Positions 24,278 through 35,422 of a stretch of 64,000 bases of DNA are shown here, one piece after another. The notes under the pieces were generated by a model. It saw only the letters and a list, made by a program, of their open reading frames with translations, was not told where the DNA came from and did no database searches. The DNA comes from Bradyrhizobium sp. JYMT SZCCT0180 (GTDB taxonomy: Bacteria; Pseudomonadota; Alphaproteobacteria; Rhizobiales; Xanthobacteraceae), in NCBI RefSeq assembly GCF_018130165.1, contig NZ_JAFCLZ010000019.1:1-64000 (forward strand), given 5' to 3'. How positions within the stretch are numbered: position 1 is the first letter of the stretch; each line of letters starts with the position of its first letter. Both the position numbers and the translations under genes were made by a program.

Positions 24278-25239
24278 TCTGCCGCCGCCCGATCACTCGC
24301 ACGCACGGCGAGAAAGCGCTCGGCCTCGAGGGCCGCCATACAGCCAAGGCCCGCGGCCGTGACCGCCTGCCGCCAGGTTTCGTCCGCGACGTCGCCGGCG
24401 GCGAACAGGCCGGGCACCGACGTCGCCGTCGAGTTCGGCGCCACCTCGACATAGCCGGAGGGTTTCAGTTTGACCTGACCGGCGACGAGTTCGGTTGCCG
24501 GCGCGTGGCCGATGGCGATGAAGACGCCGTCAGCGGGCACCTCCGTCAGCGTGCCGCTCTTGACGTTCTTCAGGCGCACATGGGTGACCTTGCCCGGATT
24601 TTCGGTGCCGCAGATTTCGTCGATCGCACTGTCCCAGATCACCTTGATCTTCGGGTTCTTGAACAGGCGGTCCTGCAGGATGCGCTCGGCGCGGAAATGA
24701 TCGCGGCGATGCACGACGGTGACTTGCGAGGCGAAGTTGGTGAGGAACAGCGCTTCCTCGACCGCGGTGTTGCCGCCGCCGACCACCATGACTTCCTTAG
24801 CCCGATAGAAGAAGCCGTCGCAGGTCGCGCAGGCCGAAACGCCAAAACCCTTGAACTTCTCTTCCGACGGCATGCCGAGCCAGCGCGCCTGCGCGCCGGT
24901 GGCGAGGATCACGGTTTCGGCGAGATAGACGTCGCCGCTGTCGCAGGTCAGGCGGAACGGCCGCTGCGTGGTGTCGAGTTTGGTGACGAGATCGGTGACG
25001 AGCTTGGTGCCGACATGGGCTGCCTGTTTTTCCATCTGCTCCATCAGCCACGGACCCTGGATGACATCCGCAAAGCCCGGATAGTTTTCCACGTCGGTGG
25101 TGATGGTGAGCTGTCCGCCGGGCTGGATGCCCTGGATCAGCACCGGCTCAAGCATCGCCCGCGCGGCGTAGATCGCTGCGGTGTACCCGGCGGGGCCGGA
25201 ACCGATAATGACGACCTTGGCATGGATAGGCGCGGGCAT
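24274..25239 (-). CDS. trxB: Thioredoxin reductase
   Basis: The flavoenzyme of 321 residues passes electrons from NADPH to thioredoxin. The FAD motif is VIIGSGPAGYTAAIYAARA (residues 9-27), the redox-active disulfide is SACATCDGFFY (about 139-149), the NADPH motif is VVGGGNTAVEEALFLTN, and the C-terminal FAD motif is GLFAAGDVAD. Length and motif order match the low-molecular-weight bacterial type. The reading frame is open far upstream to 25536, but MPAPIHAKVVIIGSGPAG at 25239 is the normal N-terminus, with GAGAGGGAA before it. The LysR regulator gene follows with an ATGA overlap. Confidence 0.95.
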   Translation of the reverse strand: MPAPIHAKVVIIGSGPAGYTAAIYAARAMLEPVLIQGIQPGGQLTITTDVENYPGFADVIQGPWLMEQMEKQAAHVGTKLVTDLVTKLDTTQRPFRLTCDSGDVYLAETVILATGAQARWLGMPSEEKFKGFGVSACATCDGFFYRAKEVMVVGGGNTAVEEALFLTNFASQVTVVHRRDHFRAERILQDRLFKNPKIKVIWDSAIDEICGTENPGKVTHVRLKNVKSGTLTEVPADGVFIAIGHAPATELVAGQVKLKPSGYVEVAPNSTATSVPGLFAAGDVADETWRQAVTAAGLGCMAALEAERFLAVRASDRAAAE

Positions 25240-25550
25240 CGGCAGATTCCCTCTCTTTGGAGGATTTTGATGAGGACTTGTGCGGGAAGCGCCGGGAAAT
25301 GCGTCGCGCGGCGCTAAAAGTGTCAAATCCAAGTCTATGATATCTGGGTAGCCATGCAAGATTTGCAATTCAAATAAGCGAATTTTCCCCGGAACTGCGG
25401 TATTTTCTCTGGATTCACGCAAAATGGCGCAGTGCACGCGCAATAAAATTGCGCAAGCGATGGCAGCTGCGCTAAGAGTGTTGCCGGCAAACACCTTCCC
25501 AAGCCCAGCCAACCCCAAAAAGCCTTGGGAACCCAAAGGAACCGGACCGC
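25240..25550. other. 311-base divergent intergenic region
   Basis: It separates trxB from the divergent Lrp-family gene. It is AT-richer than its surroundings in 25330-25460 and must contain both promoters. I see no clear palindrome, although words such as TTGCGCAAG and GCAGTGCACGCG recur and could be parts of Lrp-type sites. Confidence 0.4.
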
Positions 25551-26030
25551 GTGTCGAAGAATCTCGACGAGATCGACCTTAGAATTCTTTCCGAAATCCA
25601 GGCCGATGGCCGAATCACCAACGTCGAACTGGCCAAACGGGTCGGCATCTCGCCGCCGCCTTGCCTGCGCCGGGTCAGGACGCTGGAGGAAGAAGGTTAC
25701 ATTCAGGGCTACCGCGGCATGCTGGATCCGCGCCGGCTCGGCTTCGACGTCACCGTGTTTGCCTCCGTGCACCTGTCGAGCCAGGCCGAAGCTGACTTGC
25801 GCGCCTTCGAGGAATTTGTCCGCGCCGAGCCCCTGGTGCGCGAATGCTGGATGCTGTCGGGAGAGGTGGATTTCATCCTGAAATGCGTGGCGCCCGACAT
25901 GGCGACGTTCCAGGATTTCGTCACCCATCTGACGTCGGCGCCCCATGTGCGCAATGTCAGGACGTCGCTGGTGCTGCACAATTCGAAATACGAAGCGGCA
26001 GTGCCGCTCGATTTGAAGGTGACGGGATAA
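25551..26030 (+). CDS. Lrp/AsnC-family transcriptional regulator
   Basis: The protein has 159 residues. The N-terminal helix-turn-helix (LDEIDLRILSEIQADGRITN then VELAKRVGISPPPCLRRVRT) is followed by a ligand-binding RAM domain (VTVFASVHLSSQAEADLRAF, then CWMLSGEVDFILKCVAPDM). Such proteins form octamers that wrap DNA and sense amino acids. The start is GTG at 25551 with AAAGGAA upstream. It is transcribed divergently from trxB across 311 bases and probably regulates itself. The amino-acid effector is unknown. Confidence 0.93.
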   Translation: MSKNLDEIDLRILSEIQADGRITNVELAKRVGISPPPCLRRVRTLEEEGYIQGYRGMLDPRRLGFDVTVFASVHLSSQAEADLRAFEEFVRAEPLVRECWMLSGEVDFILKCVAPDMATFQDFVTHLTSAPHVRNVRTSLVLHNSKYEAAVPLDLKVTG

Positions 26031-26046
26031 CGCTGCGCGTTATCCC

Positions 26047-26147
26047 GTCATCCCGGAGCGATGCGGAGCATCGAATCCGGGATCTCGAGATTCCCCGGTG
26101 CGCAATTGCGCACCTGAGGTTCGCGCTTTCGCGCGCCCCGGAATGAC
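26047..26147. repeat. GTCATCCCGG extragenic palindrome
   Basis: The outer arms GTCATCCCGG and CCGGAATGAC enclose CCGGGATCTCGAGATTCCCC and a perfect 18-base palindrome GGTGCGCAATTGCGCACC (26097-26114). It lies between the convergent Lrp and DoxX genes and can fold into a cruciform-like RNA. Confidence 0.85.
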
Positions 26148-26180
26148 AGTGTTAGTTGGAGCGCCGCTCCTTGCCGCTCC

Positions 26181-26588
26181 CTACCGCTTCTTTCCCATCA
26201 TCGCATCCACGCTGAACGGTCCGCCGCCGGCAAAGAACAGATAGAGGCAGCCGAAGCAGAACAGGATCGAGGCGTTGCCGCCGTTCAGGATCGGGATGAA
26301 GCCTTTGGGATAGTGCCCCATGAAATAGGCGAACGCCATTTCACCTGACAGGATGAAGGCCACGGGCCGGGTCAGAAGACCGATCATCAGAAGGCCGCCG
26401 AGGACCAGTTCGAGCGAACCGGCCGCGCCGTACAGCGACATCAGCTCGACCTTGGCGAACATCGGCACCGGCGGATATTTGAACAGCTTGGCGACGCCGT
26501 ACTGAAACAGCAGCAATCCGGTGATGAAACGGAAGACGCTGAGAACCATCGGCTCGCCGCTTGCGAGCATCTTGTTGAACTTGTCCAT
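26181..26588 (-). CDS. DoxX-family membrane protein (second of tandem pair)
   Basis: The protein has 135 residues with four membrane segments. FRFITGLLLFQYGVAKLF at the start of the first helix, GSLELVLGGLLMIGLLTRPV in the second, and MAFAYFMGHYPKGF then NGGNASILFCFGCLYLFFAG are the DoxX signature. DoxX proteins take part in sulfur or redox-linked membrane complexes, and many are uncharacterised. The ATG at 26588 has GAGGGAG upstream. The upstream gene, clearly a paralogue, ends 11 bases before, so the two form one operon and probably one heteromeric membrane unit. Confidence 0.88.
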   Translation of the reverse strand: MDKFNKMLASGEPMVLSVFRFITGLLLFQYGVAKLFKYPPVPMFAKVELMSLYGAAGSLELVLGGLLMIGLLTRPVAFILSGEMAFAYFMGHYPKGFIPILNGGNASILFCFGCLYLFFAGGGPFSVDAMMGKKR

Positions 26589-26599
26589 TGTCCGCTCCC

Positions 26600-26995
26600 T
26601 CAAGCCCGCTTGGTTGCTGCGTCGACGCTCCACGGACCTGCGCCCGCGGTCGACAGATAGAGGCAGGTGAAGCAGTACAAGGCCGCCAGCGTGCCGCCGT
26701 TGATCAAGGGATGAAAGCCCTTCGGGAAGTGGCCGATGAAATAGGCGAACGCCATCATGCCGGAAAGAATGAAGGCGACCGGGCGTGTGCACAGGCCGAC
26801 GATCAGCAGCGCGCCGCCGATCAGTTCAATGAAGCCGGCGGCGCCGACTAGCGAGAACGGCTGCACGGTGGCGTACATCGCCACCACCGGCCATCCGATG
26901 ATCTTGCCCATGCCGTGCTGGATGATCAAAAGGCCGGTGATGATACGCAGTATACTCAATACGCGCGGCGTCCACGCCGCGAGTGCTTCTGTCAT
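26600..26995 (-). CDS. DoxX-family membrane protein (first of tandem pair)
   Basis: The protein has 131 residues, with the same fold as its neighbour: LSILRIITGLLIIQHGMGKI, GAAGFIELIGGALLIVGLCT, then MMAFAYFIGHFPKGFHPLIN and FTCLYLSTAGAGPWSVDA. Both end G-P-[FW]-S-V-D-A, which marks a gene duplication. The start ATG at 26995 has TTGGGGGA before it. The frame upstream to 27097 lacks any sign of coding. Tandem DoxX genes are common in rhizobia. No gene for a soluble partner is adjacent. Confidence 0.88.
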   Translation of the reverse strand: MTEALAAWTPRVLSILRIITGLLIIQHGMGKIIGWPVVAMYATVQPFSLVGAAGFIELIGGALLIVGLCTRPVAFILSGMMAFAYFIGHFPKGFHPLINGGTLAALYCFTCLYLSTAGAGPWSVDAATKRA

Positions 26996-26999
26996 GAGA

Positions 27000-27282
27000 G
27001 TCCCCCAAGTTGGATCGAGTTCCACTTGGTATCGTGTCGAGGCCTGGAGGAAAAGCGCGCGGCGGCCGGAATCCGATGACGTTTTGGCGAGCAGCACGGG
27101 AATTATACGGGGGCGCTGCGTGTTTGCCGCGTCTCGCGCGAGATTACTTCCAGGTGACTTTGCTGCGGCACTCTGCCGCTAGAGCGTGATCCAGTTCAGC
27201 GGCGACCCTCATGGTGGGGAGCGACGAGGCGGTGCGTCGCGAACTACGAGGCCGTCCAACCCAAGCAGGAAGCTGCATTGGA
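27000..27282. other. Intergenic stretch without a convincing gene
   Basis: It holds the promoter of the DoxX pair and the 3-prime side of the small lipoprotein gene. TAGAGCGTGATCCAGTTCAG at 27180 resembles fragments of extragenic repeats. I find no coding frame that can be defended. Confidence 0.4.
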
Positions 27283-27561
27283 TCACTGCGCGCCGAGGCA
27301 GCGGATCGCTTTGGGCTGACAGGCAATGCCGATGTTGGAGCAGGTCGCGGGCTCATCCTTGGCGCCGCGCGTGCAGTTGACGCAGTCGTCGGTCCAGCGG
27401 CTGCAATTCGGCGGACCGGATTGCATCGAATAATTGCCGCGGTCTTTGGGTGCGTTGCGCGGCGGAATCGGGAGTTCGGCCGCGGCCGCAATATTGCATC
27501 CGGCAAGCACGCTCGTCAGTGCGAAAGCGAGGCACGCAACGAGATGGTGATCTGGCCGCAT
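27283..27561 (-). CDS. Small cysteine-rich putative lipoprotein
   Basis: The protein has 92 residues with an N-terminal signal LVACLAFALTSVLAGC; L-A-G-C is a lipobox, so residue Cys22 may be lipidated. The mature part has seven more cysteines arranged in pairs (NCSRWTDDCVNC, then TCSNIGIACQPKAIRCLG), suggesting disulfide cross-linking in the periplasm. The ATG at 27561 has TTGAGGAAGA upstream. No domain is recognised. The next gene downstream on the chromosome is the minus-strand DoxX pair; greA lies upstream of it. Confidence 0.72.
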   Translation of the reverse strand: MRPDHHLVACLAFALTSVLAGCNIAAAAELPIPPRNAPKDRGNYSMQSGPPNCSRWTDDCVNCTRGAKDEPATCSNIGIACQPKAIRCLGAQ

Positions 27562-27642
27562 GCCGTCTTCCTCAAGGCGATGAACGCATGTTCCAGCCCC
27601 GGACCGGCGGGCAGTGCCCGCCGGGGCAAACCTGGCTCCAGC

Positions 27643-28119
27643 CTAGCGCCACTCGACCTTGGTGATCTCGTAGGCCTTGGCGCCGCCGGGCGCCATGACC
27701 TCTACGGTCGTGCCCTTCTTCTTGCCGATCAAGGCGCGGGCCAGCGGCGAGGTGATGGAGATGCGGCCCTTCTTGGCATCGGCCTCCGGCTCACCGACGA
27801 TCTGCCACACCGCTTTCTTCTCGGTGTCCTCGTCGACCAGCGTGACGGTGGCGCCGAACATGATGGTGTCGCCGGAGAGCTTTGAAATATCGATGATGTC
27901 GGCGCGCGCGAGCTTGTCTTCGATCTCGGCGATGCGGCCTTCATTATGCGACTGCTCTTCCTTGGCGGCGTGATATTCCGCGTTTTCCGAAAGGTCGCCA
28001 TGCGAGCGCGCCTCGGCGATGTGCTCGATGATGCGCGGCCGGTCTTCCGACTGGCGCTTCTTCAACTCGACCTCGAGGGCGGCATAGCCACCGGCGGTCA
28101 TCGGAACCTTTTCCATCAT
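27643..28119 (-). CDS. greA: Transcription elongation factor GreA
   Basis: The protein has 158 residues. GreA rescues backtracked RNA polymerase by stimulating transcript cleavage through its secondary channel. The N-terminal coiled coil contains [20 protein letters not shown] (about residues 38-57) with the acidic tip D-x-x-E that carries the active-site magnesium. The C-terminal FKBP-like part contains [20 protein letters not shown] and [13 protein letters not shown]. Two ATG codons are adjacent (28119 and 28116); either could be used after GGACGGAAGAG. It lies downstream of carB on the same strand, 222 bases away, a neighbourhood common in alphaproteobacteria. Confidence 0.96.
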   Translation of the reverse strand: MMEKVPMTAGGYAALEVELKKRQSEDRPRIIEHIAEARSHGDLSENAEYHAAKEEQSHNEGRIAEIEDKLARADIIDISKLSGDTIMFGATVTLVDEDTEKKAVWQIVGEPEADAKKGRISITSPLARALIGKKKGTTVEVMAPGGAKAYEITKVEWR

Positions 28120-28340
28120 CTCTTCCGTCCTTCGCCCGTGCGAGCCGCCCCTTCAGAAGTTGCGCGCACGAAGCAGTCTTTCGATTTCGATTCGGGGCCA
28201 TTCGGGCCCGAAACGCGAGCCCGCCAGCCTATTAATTTTCGGCCCCGTCAAGGGCCGATACAACTTCCAAACGAGCGGTGGGTTCCAGCCATACGGCTTT
28301 GTTGCCAACCGTTTAGCGGGCAATTTGGCCCGGCGAACGA

Positions 28341-31805
<3,465 letters not shown>

Positions 31806-31833
31806 CAGGTCTCGCGGACTGGAATTTGGGCAC

Positions 31834-31941
31834 AAAAAAAGGGCGCGCATGCTGCGCGTCCCCTAAGCCAAGAGCGCGGGTTACCCTCGCGCGCGGGTGG
31901 TCTTTAGACCAGATTTCGCACCCGCGAAACCCCCAAAAACG
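31834..31941 (-). promoter_or_regulatory. carB leader with attenuator-like terminator
   Basis: On the minus strand GGGGACGCGC-AGCA-TGCGCGCCC followed by seven T (31834-31863) is a terminator-like hairpin only 30 bases before the carB ATG. Upstream of it are GGTCTAAAGACC (a perfect 12-base palindrome), GCGCGAGGGTAACCCGCGC, and a stem-loop CCCG-TTTTTGGGGGTTTCG-CGGG around 31928-31941. Competing pairings among the CG-rich arms are possible. This suggests attenuation of carB, perhaps by pyrimidines or arginine. Confidence 0.55.
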
Positions 31942-32176
31942 GGCCATCAACCGCGATTTTGGCTATTTTGGGCTTGCCTATGGTCAGTCCGTCTACGCTT
32001 TCGCTGCGCTCCAGCTACGCCGTACACGCTTCGTCCTGACGGTCTCAGCGTGGCTGCGCCACGCGTAGCCCCGATAGATGGAGATTGCCGAGGCCCGTCT
32101 TCGCCCTTCGGGCTTCGCCGTGGCAGCCTTCGCCACGAAGGGGCCTGCCTAGCCGAAGCGGCGGAGCCGCGAAGGC

Positions 32177-32252
32177 TGGAGGCCCGGCCTGGATTTGAAC
32201 CAGGATAAAGAACGATGCACCGTTCTCGCGTTGTCGCTTCCGCCACCGGGCC
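32177..32252 (-). tRNA. Aberrant tRNA-like gene (Cys-like acceptor end, Leu-like D-arm)
   Basis: The minus strand forms a cloverleaf of 76 bases. Acceptor GGCCCGG/CCGGGCC is perfect, T-arm CCTGG-TTCAAAT-CCAGG is perfect, the discriminator is T and CCA is encoded. U73 and an apparent GCA triplet in the loop recall tRNA-Cys. The D-arm TGGCGGAAGCGACAACGCG instead recalls tRNA-Leu, but with the GG of the D-loop missing and only three stem pairs. The anticodon loop is eight bases (GGTGCATC) on a five-pair stem. It is either a decaying tRNA, a specialised non-translational tRNA, or a mimic. The intact stems and CCA speak against random decay. Confidence 0.6.
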
Positions 32253-32310
32253 AAGGCGATCATTACCGATCACGGGCCGGTGAGCTACGTTTACCTTTTA
32301 TTAACCCTAA

Positions 32311-33012
32311 CTAGCGCACCGATGGGTGGTGGGCGATGAAGGTCATCCTCCAGGGATTGTGGCCGATATTGTCGGGGGCGCGCGAAGCGGCGAAGCCGGC
32401 CCGCGTCAGCTTGGCGATCATCTCATCTTCGCTGTAGCGCTGCAGGCCGACGCGGGTGCGCAATTGCCGGTAATCCGACAGGGCCGTAGAGGCGAGGCCG
32501 TAGAGCGCGTCCGTCAGGAAGCCGTGGGAGCTTGCGAATTTCAACAGCGCCAGCACGTCTCGCCCCATGCCGACCTCGGGCCGCAGGATATCGCCCAGCA
32601 CCAGCCGCCCGCTCGGCTTCAGCAGCCGGCGAATGATCGCGAATGCGGAATCCAGCTCTTGCTGCGTCATGTATTGCGCCACCGAGTTCATGACGACGAG
32701 ATCGATCGACTGCGCGTCCATACTCCGGAGCTCATCCAGCGAACGGACGCGGATTTTGGTGTTCGGCGCAAAGCGCGCGATCAGCCGGCCGCGCACGCCG
32801 GGGGCGGGTTCGGCGAGATAGAGTTTTGCGCAGGCGTCCGCCACCTTGGCCGCCGACAGCGCCTCGCCGCAGGCATAGTCCAGCACGACAGCGTCAGGCG
32901 ACGAGATGTAGCCGATGATGTCGCGCGCGATGATCTGGAAATGCAGGTCCCGATGCAGCTTGCTCGCATAGATCGTATGCGTGGAATCGTAATAGTCGAT
33001 CCATTCGTCCAT
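32311..33012 (-). CDS. SAM-dependent methyltransferase
   Basis: The product has 233 residues. A class I Rossmann-like methyltransferase fold is indicated by motif I VVLDYACGEALSAAKVA (about residues 45-61), then LYLAEPAPGVRGRL, the motif IDLVVMNSVAQYM and the RRLLKPSGRLVLGDIL strand-turn, typical of type-11 family enzymes. The motif I glycines are reduced (D-Y-A-C-G-E). The frame extends upstream to 33234 but the ATG at 33012 (MDEWIDYYDSTHTIYASKLH) gives a standard N-terminus. The substrate is unknown. It diverges from dps across 124 bases. Confidence 0.82.
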   Translation of the reverse strand: MDEWIDYYDSTHTIYASKLHRDLHFQIIARDIIGYISSPDAVVLDYACGEALSAAKVADACAKLYLAEPAPGVRGRLIARFAPNTKIRVRSLDELRSMDAQSIDLVVMNSVAQYMTQQELDSAFAIIRRLLKPSGRLVLGDILRPEVGMGRDVLALLKFASSHGFLTDALYGLASTALSDYRQLRTRVGLQRYSEDEMIAKLTRAGFAASRAPDNIGHNPWRMTFIAHHPSVR

Positions 33013-33136
33013 CGGGGCTGCGTCCGGCAAAACAGGGGTTTCCGGCAAGGAACCGCCGGGAAAGTGATGCGTTAGGGTGTTCGGCGGCCAATGTCCAATG
33101 CCACCGCTGTCCGGTTTCCTAACAGGAAGGTTCAAC

Positions 33137-33667
33137 GTGAGCAAAGCCAACAAATCCGAAAAAGTGTCCCCCGAACTCGATACGCCGACCGATCTGCCGC
33201 AGGCCGCGGTGGACAAGATTTCGGCGTCGCTCAACGTGCTGCTGGCTGACGCCTTCGCGCTCTACATGAAGACCAAGAATTTCCACTGGCACGTCTCCGG
33301 CCGGCATTTCCGCGATTACCATCTGATGCTGGACGAGCAGGCGGAGGCGATCTTCGGTACCACCGACCAGCTCGCCGAGCGGGTGCGCAAGCTTGGCGGC
33401 GTCACGCTGCGTTCGATCGGGCAGATCGCAAAGCTGCAGACCATCCAGGACAACAACGAGGCTTACGTCCCGCCGCGCGAAATGCTGCGCGAATTGATGG
33501 AAGACAACAAGCACATGGCGGCCGCCATGCGCAAAGCCCACAAGCTTGCCGACGACCACGACGATACCGGCACCGCGCAGTTGCTCGAACTGTTCGTCGA
33601 CGAGACCGAGCGCCGCACCTGGTTCCTGTTCGAAGCCAGCCGCCAGGAAAGCGCCAACGCGGCGTAG
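33137..33667 (+). CDS. dps: Dps-family ferritin-like DNA-protection protein
   Basis: The protein has 176 residues. It forms a hollow dodecamer that oxidises ferrous iron with hydrogen peroxide and can protect DNA. The inter-subunit ferroxidase site is visible: KNFHWHVSGRHF (His and its partner), then DYHLMLDEQAEAIF with D and E ligands. The Lys/Ser/Glu N-terminal arm (MSKANKSEKVSPELDT) is the usual disordered DNA-interacting tail. The start is GTG at 33137 with AGGAAGG seven bases upstream; the frame continues to 33077, but that part is promoter DNA. The GTAGGGTGGGC repeat follows the stop codon. Confidence 0.93.
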   Translation: MSKANKSEKVSPELDTPTDLPQAAVDKISASLNVLLADAFALYMKTKNFHWHVSGRHFRDYHLMLDEQAEAIFGTTDQLAERVRKLGGVTLRSIGQIAKLQTIQDNNEAYVPPREMLRELMEDNKHMAAAMRKAHKLADDHDDTGTAQLLELFVDETERRTWFLFEASRQESANAA

Positions 33668-33679
33668 TGGTTGTGATTT

Positions 33680-33766
33680 GTAGGGTGGGCAAAGGCGCGT
33701 TGCGCCGTGCCCACCATTCCTGCGCGACATAAGATGGTGGGCACGCTTCGCTTTGCCCACCCTACG
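33680..33766. repeat. GTAGGGTGGGC palindrome, copy 2
   Basis: This copy between the convergent dps and enolase-superfamily genes has the same outer arms (GTAGGGTGGGCAAAGGCGCG and CTTTGCCCACCCTAC) and inner arms (GTGCCCACCAT and ATGGTGGGCAC) as the copies at 7602 and 44806. Confidence 0.9.
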
Positions 33767-33768
33767 AT

Positions 33769-34866
33769 CTAAATCCTGAACTTCATTACCTCTTCCTTGA
33801 ACTGCAGCCCATGTCCGGGCCGCTCCGGCGCGGTGATCATGCCGTTGGCGATCTGCGGTGGATCGACCCAGAGGTCGTCGATCAGCCCCATGTTCTCGCA
33901 CCAGATGCCGTTCGGGATCGAGGCCAGGAGGTGCACGTTGAGTTCGGGAAACAGATGCGGCGCGATGGTGACGCCAAAAGTGTCGGCCAGTGCGGAGATC
34001 TTGCGAAGGTCCGTCATGCCGCCGCGCATCGGGTCGGGCTGCAGGATCGGCAGGCAGGGATTGATAAAGAACGGCCGCAGATCGTAGCGCGTGAAATGGG
34101 TCTCGCCACCGACGACGCGCATGTCGAGCGCTGCTGCGATGCGCTGGTAGCCGGCGAAATCGTCGGCCGGCACGGGTTCTTCGAGCCAGTAGATATCGTA
34201 CTTTTCGAATTTGCGTCCCATCTCGATGGCGACATCGGCGCTCCAGCCCATGTTGACGTCGATCATGATGTCGATGTCGGGCCCGAGCGCCTCGCGCATG
34301 CGGCGTACATTGTCGAGGTCCTGCGCAGGCGTGTGCACATGCGCGACCTGCATCTTGATCGCCTTGTAGCCCTGCTTCACGAAGTGCAGCGCCTTCTCGA
34401 TCATGCCGTCGCCGCCGGCGCCGCGGAAGCAGCCCGAGCCGTAGATCGGGATTTCCGAGCGATAATGGCCCCACAGCCGGTGCAGCGGCAGGCCGGCGCG
34501 CTTGCCCACCGCATCCCACAGCGCGATGTCGATCGCCGACATCGCCATCGCGGCGATGCCGCCGCGGCCATAGGTCATCGTCGCGGTCCACAGGTCGCGC
34601 CAGATCGCCTCGATCGCGGTGGCGTCCTTGCCCTTCACGCGCGGGATGATGCACTCCTCGAGACAGGCCGCGATCGACTTCATCCCCGGGCGGAACACGA
34701 ACAGATAGCCCATGCCGGTAACGCCGCCTGCGGTCTCGACCTCGCAGATCAGGATGTCGCGCGTCGCGCCAAGCGCGGCCCCCTTCAGCCAGGGATCGTC
34801 GGCCCAGGGCAGGCGCAGCATCGTCACGCGGATGTCACGGATGGTCATGTCTGGGTTGGCGGTCAT
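33769..34866 (-). CDS. Enolase-superfamily (mandelate racemase/muconate lactonising) enzyme
   Basis: The protein has 365 residues. Metal ligands are MIDVNMGW (D), YWLEEPV (E) and VVGGETHF (E). The general base of the mandelate-racemase subgroup is APHLFPELNVHLL (His), with a dyad Asp in QPDPMRGGMTD. The lysine pair expected at the end of the second strand is modified: AIKMQVAH has Gln at the second position, so one of the two acid/base lysines is absent. This points to an acid-sugar dehydratase or epimerase-type enzyme using the His-Asp dyad. The ATG at 34866 has AGGGAAA upstream. No transporter or sugar gene is adjacent, so the substrate remains open. Confidence 0.87.
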   Translation of the reverse strand: MTANPDMTIRDIRVTMLRLPWADDPWLKGAALGATRDILICEVETAGGVTGMGYLFVFRPGMKSIAACLEECIIPRVKGKDATAIEAIWRDLWTATMTYGRGGIAAMAMSAIDIALWDAVGKRAGLPLHRLWGHYRSEIPIYGSGCFRGAGGDGMIEKALHFVKQGYKAIKMQVAHVHTPAQDLDNVRRMREALGPDIDIMIDVNMGWSADVAIEMGRKFEKYDIYWLEEPVPADDFAGYQRIAAALDMRVVGGETHFTRYDLRPFFINPCLPILQPDPMRGGMTDLRKISALADTFGVTIAPHLFPELNVHLLASIPNGIWCENMGLIDDLWVDPPQIANGMITAPERPGHGLQFKEEVMKFRI

Positions 34867-35109
34867 CGGACGTTTCCCTGTGCTGGCCCGGATCATGTTG
34901 GCCTGATCTCGGGCAGGGGAAAGTCAATCACATAACGCCGGCGCTGATCCAGCGCTGTGCGTCATGCCTCCAATGCAGCGACGCGACGCGCGTTCGCGGA
35001 GACCCGTTGGCTTTGCTCACCCTGCGCACGCGACAGTAGCTAAATAAGACTGGCGGTCCGGACGGCTTGCGCTACGATGCAAGCGAGCCAGAGCAGCAGG
35101 AGGTCGGAA

Positions 35110-35418
35110 ATGCCTATGTCCGTCTCTATGATCGTATTGGGTTCGCAACTGGTCATGCCCGTCGCTGACGGAGTGCCGAAGTTCGATATCACGCGAAACT
35201 GCAAGCTCGACATTGCCGCTACTGCCGGACTCACCGTCGATCAGTCGCTCAAGACCTGCATCAGCGATGAACAGCAAGCGCGCCAGCAACTCGCAAGCCA
35301 GTGGTCCAAATTCCCTGCGTCCAGCCGCGCGAGTTGCGTCTCGCAGGAGAGCATTGGCGGCACGCCAAGTTACGTCAGCCTGCAGACCTGCCTCCAGATG
35401 GGTCAGTGGGCGCGTTGA
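35110..35418 (+). CDS. Small cysteine-containing protein, unknown function
   Basis: The protein has 102 residues. Residues 1-20 (MPMSVSMIVLGSQLVMPVAD) may act as a weak signal or anchor. The body contains four cysteines with a regular pattern: NCKLDIAATAGLTVDQSLKT-C, SSRASCVSQES and SLQTCLQMGQWAR. DEQQARQQLASQWSKF suggests a helical middle. Similar small exported proteins occur in Bradyrhizobium, to my memory without known function. GGAGG at 35099-35103, seven bases before the ATG, is an excellent ribosome-binding site. It is convergent with the beta-barrel gene, whose stop is four bases past its own. Confidence 0.72.
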   Translation: MPMSVSMIVLGSQLVMPVADGVPKFDITRNCKLDIAATAGLTVDQSLKTCISDEQQARQQLASQWSKFPASSRASCVSQESIGGTPSYVSLQTCLQMGQWAR

Positions 35419-35422
35419 TCGT

